Source: Porphyra umbilicalis
Taxonomy: Eukaryota; Rhodophyta; Bangiophyceae; Bangiales; Bangiaceae
Direction of reading: 5' to 3'
Assembly: GCA_002049455.2 (NCBI GenBank)
Contig: KV919149.1
Location: 1 to 64,000 of the forward strand
DNA length: 64,000 nt
Shown here piece by piece: positions 10,815-19,831 of the stretch. The notes beneath the pieces are model-generated. The model was not told the DNA's origin. It was given only the letters and a program-made list of their open reading frames with translations, and made no database searches. Every line of letters begins with the position of its first letter. Position 1 is the first letter of the stretch. Both the position numbers and the translations under genes were made by a program.

Positions 10815-12697
10815 GAGTCACGCACGCAATTGAACAATTTGGTTCGGATCTGAACATTCGCCGGCCGCCAACCCGCCCTTTTTTTTCCACGCTCCCTGCC
10901 GCAACACCCCCCCTATCCCTCACCATGAAGACAGCTGACGCCCTGCCCCGGTTGGAGGAGCTGAAGAAGACCCACGGCAACCTGCCCGCAGCGCTTTCCG
11001 CGACTGCGGCCGAGACTGGGGTGAGTGTCGACGCTCTCCGGATGGCTGACCGTCGATCCCCGTCGACGTCCCCCATGCCGCACGGCAACGCCGTGCTGTC
11101 GCGGGAGGAAGACACCGCGCTGGTTGCGCTGGCGCAGGCGTTTAGTATCAACAACATGCCCCTATCCGCCCTGCAGCTTCGCGATTTGGTGCTGCAGAGG
11201 TGGGGCCACAAGGTGTCGCGCGCCTGGGTCCCACGGTGGGTGAAGCGGCACAAGAAGGAGCTGTCCCAGAGGTCTTGCAAAGCCCTCGCCGACAAGCGCG
11301 CGGGGCCTCAGGTGATGGAGTCGGTCGACGGCTTCTGTAACGAGTTGGACGACCTGCTCAAAACCCACCATTTCACCCCGGCGGGCATCATGAACTACGA
11401 CGAAGCGCGTGTTGTCAACAAGGGGGGAACTTCGATGGTCACGAAGCGCATCTACATGACGGCCAAGGAGCGTTCGAACGCGCTGGCGACGCGCCACAGC
11501 ACGGTGGCCTCGCTACTGACGTTTATTGCCGCGGACGGTAGCGTCTTCCTCAGCGTGTACGTCATGAAGGCTAAGTTTGTGGAGGGGGAGGATGCGGACG
11601 TGCAGTTCCGGCTTCACGCCGCCCCACGGACGAGCCGGCGGTCGTGGCCGCGTTTCTACTGCTGGACGGAGACGGGCTTCCTGGACGGCGACACGTTTTC
11701 CAACGTGGTGGACCTGATGGCCGCCGAGTGGGCTGTCCGTAACCCGTCAACCAACTTGCTGCTGTTTGGTGACCGTCTCGGCGCCCACATGCGCCCGGCG
11801 ACGCTGGAGAAGGCGCTGGAGCGCAAGGTGTACTTGTTCTTTCTACCCCCCAACGCTTCCCACTTCATCCAGCCCCTGGACGCCTCCCCCTTTGGTTCCT
11901 TCCACGTGGTGATGCGAGGCTCCAACGAGCAGCTGACAATTGACGGGATGATGACCAATACGGGCACCCGCGACTCCCTGCTGGCGTCGGCTTTCGTCGC
12001 CGAGCGCAAGGCCTTCGAGCCTCACATCGTGCGGGAGGCGTTTCGGACGACAGGGCTTTTTCCCTTCGACCGCGCGGTGATCATTGCCCGGGCGAAGGAG
12101 AACCTCGGCGTGGGGGAGGACGCGACCCCCGTGGTCGATCAGGCGCGGGCAGCAGCCGCGGAGGTCATCCGGGCGTCAAGGGAGAGGGTGTCCGAGGCGG
12201 CGAAGGAGGTCAGAACGGGCGAAGCGTCGGTACAGCGGGCGATACTGCACTCCCCCGAGGCCTTGCTGGAGCAAGACCGCCAGCGCACCGCGGAACGGCT
12301 GCGCAACGAGAAGGAGGTGCGCCAGAGGGCGGTGGAGCGGGTCCAGAGGCGCGAGAATAAGGTCAAGAAGCGTGCCGAGAAGGCCGCGGCTCGCGTATCC
12401 CGCACCTGCCGGTCATGCGTCAAGAAAGAGCACCGGGGCGGGGGGGGGTGGCACGTGTGTGCCTGCGGCTCTTTCCGCCTTTGCCCTGGCTGCAAGCGTG
12501 GTGCAACTGCCGCGGTTGAAATTGCACAACACGGTGCCACCTGCAGCGCATCCGAGGAGCCGGCTGCGGCCTAGGTCCGATTGTTGCTTCCGCTCGATAA
12601 TCCACTTTTATTTCTTTTAGGATGTGGTTCTTATTACTTCTGGCACCTGGTGGGATGTTCAAATCCGAACCAAATTGTTCAATTGCTTGCGTGACTC
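10815..12697 (+). mobile_element. Pogo-like DNA transposon with 43-bp inverted repeats
   Basis: The segment 10815-10857 and the reverse complement of 12655-12697 match over 43 bp with two mismatches; both arms contain CAATTGAACAATTTGG. They flank an intact transposase gene symmetrically (about 70 bp upstream, 80 bp downstream). I see no TA duplication directly outside, so the true ends may lie further out, up to roughly 10.65 and 13.15 kb where the chromovirus sequence resumes on either side. The near-identical arms and open transposase frame suggest a recent insertion into the older retroelement. Confidence 0.75.
10925..12574 (+). CDS. Pogo-like DDE transposase (Tc1/mariner superfamily)
   Basis: A 549-residue protein that would cut and rejoin the ends of its own element in the nucleus. 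Residues ~5-110 form two helix-turn-helix-like segments of the Psq/CENP-B type, including SREEDTALVALAQ and a WVKRHKKEL end. The DDE_1 catalytic core covers ~140-385. Its three acidic sites are the D in MNYDEAR (~155), the D in LLLFGDRLGAHM (~286, where the family usually has LDNxxSH), and the D in HFIQPLDASPFG (~318). After FRTTGLFPFD comes a charged coiled coil (~410-500) and a Cys-rich zinc-ribbon-like tail (CxxC...CxC...CxxC, ~501-533). The start follows a C-rich leader. The length fits a full-size pogo-type transposase, so it may be active. No introns are needed. Confidence 0.85.
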   Translation: MKTADALPRLEELKKTHGNLPAALSATAAETGVSVDALRMADRRSPSTSPMPHGNAVLSREEDTALVALAQAFSINNMPLSALQLRDLVLQRWGHKVSRAWVPRWVKRHKKELSQRSCKALADKRAGPQVMESVDGFCNELDDLLKTHHFTPAGIMNYDEARVVNKGGTSMVTKRIYMTAKERSNALATRHSTVASLLTFIAADGSVFLSVYVMKAKFVEGEDADVQFRLHAAPRTSRRSWPRFYCWTETGFLDGDTFSNVVDLMAAEWAVRNPSTNLLLFGDRLGAHMRPATLEKALERKVYLFFLPPNASHFIQPLDASPFGSFHVVMRGSNEQLTIDGMMTNTGTRDSLLASAFVAERKAFEPHIVREAFRTTGLFPFDRAVIIARAKENLGVGEDATPVVDQARAAAAEVIRASRERVSEAAKEVRTGEASVQRAILHSPEALLEQDRQRTAERLRNEKEVRQRAVERVQRRENKVKKRAEKAAARVSRTCRSCVKKEHRGGGGWHVCACGSFRLCPGCKRGATAAVEIAQHGATCSASEEPAAA

Positions 12698-13705
12698 CCT
12701 GTTCAACCGCCATCATCTAGCAGTGCCAAGCGGCGATCTTGCCGGAAAATTCCCGAACGGTTCTGTCCCGTGTCTGAAACCGCTTGCCTTGTTGTCAACG
12801 GCTCGCGCGAGACTCCAAACTGGCACCCCCGGGTGAGCACACGACAGTTCCAGCGATCACTACAGGCGAGGACCGCTGCACCATCCAAATCAATTCAAAC
12901 AACCAAATGGTACTTCGCGGCGGTTCATCGCGACAAACGCTTTCGAAGCAGTTTTGAAGAGACACGCGTATTTAAATCGCATGTCAGACTGTACCTGGAC
13001 AGATGTCTCCTTTCATTTCATTTCGTTTCAATTTTAGTCATCTTCCAGATCCATCATCCCAGAGAATATATTCAATCTGTCTATCCTAACTATATCCAAA
13101 ATCGTACTAATTGAATATCCGACTATAATATTGATCCTGACTCTGTCCGTCTCAGCAAGATCTGATTTTGGATATATGACGTCGTCAAATACTCAATCCA
13201 GAGTGCATGTGAGGGGATGTGGATTATATCCTAATGCAACCAAAAGTGCCTGATTCCAAAGCCCCTGGTGGTCACTGCTGACGCTTTTTTCCTCCCCAAC
13301 AATGTCAATGACGAACGTGGAGGCATCCGTATCCGCGTCTACGACCACGAAGGGTCCAATAACCTTACTTTGCAACTTGTTTTGCCGATCGTGGTTGACC
13401 GTATAGACGTAGTCGACGATTTTGACGTCCGCATTGCGGGTTGCGACCCAGTGGTCGAAGTTACGTTTGTAACGTTGTTGCGTCTTACGCAAGGCCTCAA
13501 CTACGACAGGGATCTGCCTGCGAAGGCGGGCTATGAATTCGGGTTTGCGAGCTAGGGGTGACCCATCATTGAGTGTTCCCTTATTGGCCAGCGGAGTTCC
13601 CGGGGGCAAGTTGCGAACCGTGAGGTAAGGGATCCGTCGTGGGATAGAAAGCGCAAATGAAGCGATACCCGTAGACCGGTGCGGTCGGCTATTATACGCC
13701 ATGGT

Positions 13706-14316
13706 GATTATCCCTGGGGGGGGACCGCCGGGGGGACCGGCTCTCTGTAAGCGGTCCCCCCAGGGACGATAATTTGAAATAAGCAGATTTATTCTTGGGG
13801 GGGGACCGCAGGGGGGACCGCTCGGCATGCGGGGGGACCGCGCACGTCCGCAACGTAGCCACCACATCTACATGGTGCACTCGAGAGGTCCAAGAACCAA
13901 AGCAGGAGCCGACGTGCAGCGCTCCCAGGTGAATTTCCAGATTTAGAGATTGACCTTTTAACCTCTGCCATCTGCGGGCCGCCGTGCAATGTTTCCCGGG
14001 GCAATTCCTAGAGGCAGCCACGCTCCGCTCTGCGCGAAAAACGCAGTGTCATCTCGGCACCGTCGGGGCCCGGCTCCGGCGCTGCGCGCCTCCGCTGCGG
14101 GCCCCGACGGTGCCTCGCTGACACTGCGTTTTTCGCCGCAGTGCTCGCTACCAAAGTTTTAGAAAAATATGATACGTGCATTCCGGGACATGTGATTGGT
14201 TGGATAGCGATGAGAATCGACCAATGAAATTGTGGCGCTCTGCTGTCAGAAACCAAATCAAGTTGTTTTCAAATCCCCGGTCCCCCCGGCAGTCCCCCTA
14301 CCTCGAATGAGGGTAG
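13706..14316 (-). mobile_element. Element X, copy 1: hairpin-bearing element with GGGGGGACCG boxes
   Basis: This 611-bp segment recurs in inverse orientation at 37958-39913 (there split by another insertion), and both edges are sharp in both copies. One edge is a short palindrome, CTACC...GGTAG. The other carries about six GGGGGGACCG boxes in both orientations within 140 bp, and one more box lies near the first edge. In the middle is a 103-bp hairpin. It abuts the integrase remnant in this copy and the chromodomain remnant in the other. No protein domain is visible. I infer a non-autonomous mobile element of unassigned class. Confidence 0.65.
14034..14136. repeat. 103-bp near-perfect hairpin in element X
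   Basis: Two 39-base arms (14034-14072 and 14098-14136) pair almost completely: GCGAAAAACGCAGTGTCA plus a GGCACCGTCGGGGCCCG block against its complement, with a 25-base GC-rich loop. The second copy at 38138-38240 keeps the same length and pairing. The only mispaired spot is a short run in mid-arm. Confidence 0.85.
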
Positions 14317-16483
14317 ACTATTCACGGTTCACGCGACTCACCTTCTGACTAAAAATGATTTACTTAGTAGAAGAGCCAGGAAACTCAGATGCCTGCTCAA
14401 GGATTGGAACGCATCGAAGACCCTTCCCAGATCCCGAGTCAAATCCGCAACACCGGACTCAGCGACTCCCACGTACATTGTCAGCTTCTGTAAAAGCGAA
14501 TCAACAAGTCCATTTTCGCCGATCTTGCTTCATCAATTGCACCTCCCCATTGAGCTCGGTCGCGCCGCCGCCATCCGCCTGTGGAGATGTCGCCGTTGCC
14601 TCCGCGCGTGCTTCCTCCCTTTCTGCTGGCAGTCGCCGCCTGTCGGGCGCGCCTTGCGAGTTTCTGCTCGGCGGCGACCGCAGCGATGGGCGCGGCCGCC
14701 GCTCACCGCGTTGGTCGGCAGGTGGGGCCGGCGCTTGGCACCGCGGCGGCGCCAGCGCTCGCGGCCGCAGCCATGGGGGCTGCTTCTGGCAGCAGCGACG
14801 CCACCGATTCCGAGCGCGTGCGTCCGGCCACAGACGCGTCGTCGACGGCCGGCCATTCGCGGTGGGGGACGACCAGCGCCCGCATCGCCCCATCGGCGGC
14901 GACGGCCGCGGCAGACTCGCAAGCCCATCTTTCTGGGGTTTTACCCTCCGATGCTATTCGTTGCTCTCCACTCCTTATTTGACAGCAGTTGTACAACACT
15001 CGGAGAGTGATTGTATGAGAGACCGGCTGTAGGTCGGAAAAACAATTTGCTGACCTGCAGTAGACTCGTATGAGAACATGGAACAGGCAATGAAAGACGG
15101 CAAAGTACATGTACAGGGAACGAGCGTCACAGCTCTTGTGGTAGAGTTGCGGCACCTGTGACCATCAAGCGGCAGCACAGGTGGCAATCAAGCGGTGATC
15201 GCACGAGCGCAGCACAACAAACTTCCTACGAAGGTGGATCAATAACGTGTACATCTTTCGAAGAGGACTACGGCTGGAGCCGATGGTCATCCAGCTGTCA
15301 GCCCGAGATACCCCTACCCACTGTGCACACACGCTTCTTTGTACTGCCGTACTGAAATGCGCGATAGGTGTTTTACAGGCGGATGGTACCAACAGTAGAG
15401 TGTGGCGCTGTTCGCACGTCTCACTCTTGTTGCTTGGTCGCAATTCACCAGTCAGCGTCCCTGCTGTGACGTTTATGATCCGCCATCAGTGGCCGATTCG
15501 GTAATCCAAGGGCGCAACACGCTGCGCTCGCCTCTGCTTTGACGATCGATGCGAAAAGCGGCCTTGATCGCTCAATGGAGGGGGACCCCTCCTCAAGGCG
15601 TCGCTTTCGCCGCGCCGTGATGGCATCCGTGGTCGCCCCTTAAAAAATCCGTGCAAAATACAAACGATGTGACGAGAATTGCTTTCAAATCTTCTGTATG
15701 CTGCAAGAGGCGTGAAGTGTCAGCTGCAACTCTGAAGCGGAGCGGCCACGCAATCGGCCAGCGGAGGAGCCGTGTGGCACGGAAGCTACGTTCCGCACCC
15801 CTGCTGCTCGCTCGGTGACCAGTAAGCAATGCCCAGGGGGCGAATCGAGGGGGGCACGACGCGAGCGTGGGCGAATGCGTTGCACGCCCCCAAGCGCCAG
15901 CGAGGAGAGCCCAGCCCGATGCCGGCCAACGCCGGAACGCCGTCACGGGCATGAGTCGAGCGCCCTCTGTAGCTCGTCATGTTTTCAAAGTGTACACGGA
16001 ACCATCTGGAACTAGCAATTTGGTCCAGTGTGGGCGTGGGTACGATGGTGCTGCCACCAGAGCGCGTCACGGGGGGTTCCGACCGGTGCACCCGTATGGG
16101 CATGTGTGCGCCCACCTGAGACAGCCGCGGCTGCGGCACCACGGGCGGTAGCCGGTTGCACATATAGCTCCCTGCCGAGGGACGAGGCACCGATACCGCT
16201 TTATGTGGTGGCCCGTGCAGCCCGCCCTCTCTCTTCTCGCCTCACGGCGTCTGCGCAAGCGGTCGCTGCCGCTCCGGCCAACCATCTCCCCCCGCACCTG
16301 CGCACGTGCGCATTACATGCGTCGGGCTGGTCCCCGTGCTCCTCCCCTCGGGCACCTTCTATCCCCCTTTTTCATTCTGCCTCCGGGCGCCACTCATTGT
16401 TTGTACCTGCTCCGGTGGGGCCTCCCCCCTCCCCTCCCCCGACTCCCGCCCATGGGACACGCCCTACCCACCCATCCTCTACT
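14317..16483. other. No gene recognised
   Basis: The stretch 14.55-14.93 kb is GC-rich with several overlapping open frames of Ala/Arg composition that match nothing known. The remainder is of balanced composition without long frames. I see no transposase, RNA gene or repeat that I can name. Confidence 0.4.
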
Positions 16484-17149
16484 TTATCGTCCCACTGTCA
16501 GCGTCCCGCCAATCACGCCGACGACACCAGCAATGCGGCACTCCAGCCGGGAGATAAAGTCCGCGGCGCTCTGCCGCTGTGACGCCAGCGACACGGGAAT
16601 GCAAATAGGCGGCAACCCTTTGATGATAGCTGCTAGCACCTCTCGCAGGATCGCACAGAAGGTTGACTCAGCCAGGTCGGCCACCTCGCACGCCACAAAC
16701 TGCGACCCGCCGTGCGCGAGCCAAAAGAGAACGACAAGGAGTCGGACACGTGGCGGAATAGTCGGCGGCCAGCCCACCTTGCCGTCTCCTGCACGGTGCA
16801 AGAATGGGCGTACGCGCCCGTAGAGGTGCTCAAAGGACGCGACGGACATGCGGATGCGCTTTTTGAAGGTCTCCTCCGATCGGAGCAGGCGCTCAACCCA
16901 AGCCTGCCCGTTGTCGCGCCGGTAGTTGGGGCGCGAGGCGCCGCCGCCAAAACGAGAGCGCCCCAAGAAGTGAGCACACAACTCAAAGAACAGGTCCAGC
17001 TCCGGGTCCGCGCTGCCGCTGCTGCTGCTCGATGATGACTCCGACGTCGTCGGCACCGACGCCGGAGTCGAGACAGCACTGATAGAGCTACCCAACGTTG
17101 TTGTACCAGACCGACCGCCGTCGTGCAGCTCGGCCGATGATGTCTCCAT
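16484..17149 (-). CDS. PIF/Harbinger transposase, N-terminal part (truncated)
   Basis: A 221-residue frame from a Met at 17149. Residues ~1-45 are Ser/Thr-rich. From ~60 the protein follows the Harbinger/HARBI1-type pattern: FKKRIRMSVASFEHLYGRV, then a PRVRLLVVLFWLAHG helix, a SQFVACEVADLAESTF segment, and VLAAIIKGLPPICIPV. It ends just after GVIGGTLTVG, which aligns with the family's G-x-x-DGTH block holding the first catalytic Asp. Here that Asp position reads Gly, and the rest of the DDE domain is absent downstream. It is therefore a dead or partial copy, or a first exon whose continuation I cannot find. The reading frame could open further upstream, to 17653, but that sequence does not look protein-like. 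No inverted ends or target duplication were identified. Confidence 0.65.
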   Translation of the reverse strand: METSSAELHDGGRSGTTTLGSSISAVSTPASVPTTSESSSSSSSGSADPELDLFFELCAHFLGRSRFGGGASRPNYRRDNGQAWVERLLRSEETFKKRIRMSVASFEHLYGRVRPFLHRAGDGKVGWPPTIPPRVRLLVVLFWLAHGGSQFVACEVADLAESTFCAILREVLAAIIKGLPPICIPVSLASQRQSAADFISRLECRIAGVVGVIGGTLTVGR

Positions 17150-18008
17150 GGCGGCGCACGCCGAAGTGGCAGCGTGACGGGGCACGATGGGACATGGGGA
17201 GAGTGGCAGGAGCGTGAGTGATGATCGCCCGCGCTGGGGGGAGGGCCAGTGGGTGGCGTCCACTGTTTGCTGTGCGCCTGTGGCCTGGTGATTGGGGTTG
17301 ACAGTGCTGACGTGTTGACGTGATGACAGGCGCTCCGGTGGCACGCCATGACCGTTTCCAATTTGTCGGCTTAAATGAATGTTCCGACAGACATAAATTC
17401 TTGTTACGAGTAGGAGTTGCACGACCGTCACGACCGTCGTCGCTGCTTCACGTGACTGGTGCGCTGCTTCTCGCAGCCTGAGAAGCACGGGAAGCCACGG
17501 ATTTGGCTTCACCCCCTGGTGGGGTCGAAAACGCGGCAGCCAGCGTGCGGATCGAAGCCAACCGGGATTACCGAATTGCCTCCAGACGGCTGGACGGTCT
17601 TCTGAAAGCAGTTCACACGCGAATGTCCGATTGTCTCGCGGGACCTCACTCATGTACGCGCCGGTACAGTGGGAGGCACCCCCCCAACTTTACCACTCCA
17701 ATCTCCATGGAGGATATCTATAGCAATGCACATGATGCAATAGGGCATCTGGTGTCGGAGTGTAGCTGTGTTTTGGTATGTTTACAATCGGATGGCTTCC
17801 TTCTCGAGAGACCGGCACCATGGCACGTACTGCACAAGAACCCCATACGAGCCACTAGGTTTCGAGTCCCAGTCACGGACTCAACGCATACCATTCTATA
17901 TGTGGTTGAGCGTACGGAGATAGTGTTAGGATTCAATGAGCTTGTCGTACATGCCAAGCTGGCTGCAGCCATCCGAAGCACAGTCGGGATGCTTGTTTGG
18001 TTGAGGGC
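17150..18008. other. No gene recognised
   Basis: A plus-strand frame spans 17503-18039 (about 178 codons) with ordinary amino-acid composition but no motif I recognise. Codon choice and context give no support for expression. Nothing else is visible. Confidence 0.3.
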
Positions 18009-18052
18009 CTTCGACTTGTTTTCAGTCCATCCTGACTAAAATCAAGTCGAAG
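18009..18052. repeat. Perfect 10-bp inverted repeat (hairpin)
   Basis: CTTCGACTTG at 18009-18018 is mirrored by CAAGTCGAAG at 18043-18052, with a 24-base loop that contains a weaker AGTC...GACT pairing. It lies at the end of a plus-strand open frame. It could be a relic of a foldback element; no function can be read from it. Confidence 0.6.
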
Positions 18053-18149
18053 CAACCAGGAAAGCGAAGATGATTTACAATTATATAAATCCCGTACACG
18101 TGGCTAACCGGGCCTCTGAGCCAGATCTTAAGCAACAGGAAACTGGGGG

Positions 18150-18420
18150 TCGTATCTCGAAAAAAACGACCCACGATGACACGTGGGCTGCAAGAGATCG
18201 TGGGTGGGGCTACAAGAGATCGTGGGGGCTCCCTGGGGAGGTGTTGGGGGGGGGGGGGGAATTCGAGGGATTAGGGGGGTGCTGGGGGGGGTTCTGGGGG
18301 GGGGTTGGGGGGGCGGTTGGAGGCCGGGTTGGGGGGGTGTTTGGTAGGGGGGTCGGGGGGAGCTGAGCGGCGTGCTCGGGGGGCTCGGGGGCGCAAATTG
18401 GCATTGTGGGCGGGTCGTCA
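18150..18420 (+). repeat. G-run tract A with flanking hairpin
   Basis: The tract opens with a hairpin (CCCACGAT paired with ATCGTGGG), the motif GGGCTGCAAG / GGGGCTACAAG, and then about 180 bases of G runs of 4-14 separated by one to four other bases. The plus strand could form many G-quadruplexes. A tract of the same build, after a similar short A-run, lies at 24910-25180. Confidence 0.7.
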
Positions 18421-19820
18421 ATTTCGAAGCACACTGGCCTGACACGTGCAGAGGAGCTGACGTGGCCGATACCATCGCCCCACCAGTGCTGTGTCAGTGC
18501 CGCACCGCACCCCACTCCTCGGCTACCGCGGCCGTCCCTGCCCTTCTCCCCACTGACAGCCCGTCGCCACTACAAGTGTTTCTCGTTTTGTGTGTTTTCC
18601 TGCCTGGCCGCCCACCCGGCCGCTGCCGACGTTTCATCTGCCAAGGAGGTCCTGCTGGACAAGAAGAGACGCGCGAAGATAGAATTCCCGTATTGTTTCC
18701 AGCTGGTCTGAAAGAACAGAGTACAGTATGGGAGACCGGCCGCAGTGCTGTTTCCAACAAAAAGCAATGGGAATCGCTATAGGCAGGAACAGAAGGCACA
18801 TTCGGTATCCACAAGATGGGGCAGTGCCAGAAAACCGCACGTGATCCATTGGACTGGCAAGTGTTGGCACTGCTTTGACGTACAATCCGGGAAACTCCAG
18901 CAATGCGCTCCTAGTTTATTCTCGATGGCACGCGCACAGCGGTGGTCCGGTCCACCGGAGCAATCCACAGCAGGTGGCCAAATACATCCCCCATGGCTGG
19001 CTACCGCCGCAACGGCGGGCACGACAACGGTGACCTCATGCTACTTCCACTCACGTGTGTACCCCACCTAGGTCCTTCCCCCTTTGTGTGAACGTATGAG
19101 CTATCACTTGTTCGTATACGAAGATCGGGAGGGGGGAGCTGTGAGACCATGGCGGCGTGCGGGCAGTGACCCTCGTCTCGGATTGACGGGGCCCATGGGA
19201 AGATCCTGCGCCAGAGGTTGTAGCTAATCGGCCGAAAAGCGACCATCAACAGACAATCAGATACTGTTCAGATGACAGCTTTCACTGGACGTATGTTACT
19301 GAAGCCTCGTGGCACGGTCACTGCCTTGGGAGCCGTGTCGGTCAGGCGTCAAGCGTTCTGAGGCCTCTCAATGGTAGTTGCATGCAAGGAGCTGCGGTTG
19401 TGTCGTGCTGTACTCAGGCTGCACATCGTCTCGACGTTGAATAGATAACTTTTGACCACTGGACCTGATTAGAGTATTCTACAAGATTCACTCAGACCAA
19501 CTTCGTTTCAAGCTCACATCGGTCGCGGGGCTCGCGTGAAGGGCAGCAGGTAGGGTGTCATATGAGCATGAGGGAGCCCTTGTAGTACTATTCTGAGCAC
19601 ACCGACGTGACCAGGGATTGTCCTCCATCCTACTTGAGCTCTTCGGTTGATTGTGACGTGGTGTTCTTTTTGGGTCGGACGTCTGCTAAAACGCGGAGGA
19701 TGCCATGGACATGCCAAGCGGGCAAGGGCAACACGTCTTGGGACAGTAGGGTGTCAAAAACAAAAGTCGTGCGGCCCTTGACTTCATCATTTCCTCTGGG
19801 TAAAGTGACGTCCCTGATCA
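18421..19820. other. No gene recognised
   Basis: Balanced-composition DNA with only short open frames on both strands. None shows a domain, and there is no visible repeat shared with other parts of the window. Confidence 0.4.
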
Positions 19821-19831
19821 CGCCTATACAG

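Larger units (their letters stand above)
9697..13705 (-). mobile_element. Broken Ty3/gypsy chromovirus fossil (integrase and chromodomain parts), interrupted
   Basis: On the minus strand the segment 13193-13705 encodes an integrase C-terminal part, recognisable by the YNSRPHRSTG motif and a following basic stretch of the chromovirus integrase tail. The segment 10264-10641 encodes a chromodomain with the typical VRWFDYG and DTWEPPENL motifs. A short piece near 9697-9939 with an IPEWT...W motif may be a further polyprotein remnant. Between integrase and chromodomain lies a pogo-like DNA transposon. Reverse transcriptase, protease, gag and both LTRs were not found. The fossil is clearly broken, with several breaks and large losses. 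It is older than the 7-kb duplication, which carries its chromodomain end. Confidence 0.7.

Noticed and set aside
14034-14136. Hairpin as a microRNA precursor or intrinsic terminator
   Set aside because: A 39-bp arm length with GC-rich pairing would fit a precursor superficially, but it is part of a mobile element present in two copies and nothing indicates transcription.
13706-14316. Element X as an LTR of the chromovirus fossil
   Set aside because: It lies on the integrase side in one copy and beside the chromodomain in the other, lacks TG...CA ends, and carries a large hairpin and box repeats not typical of LTRs.
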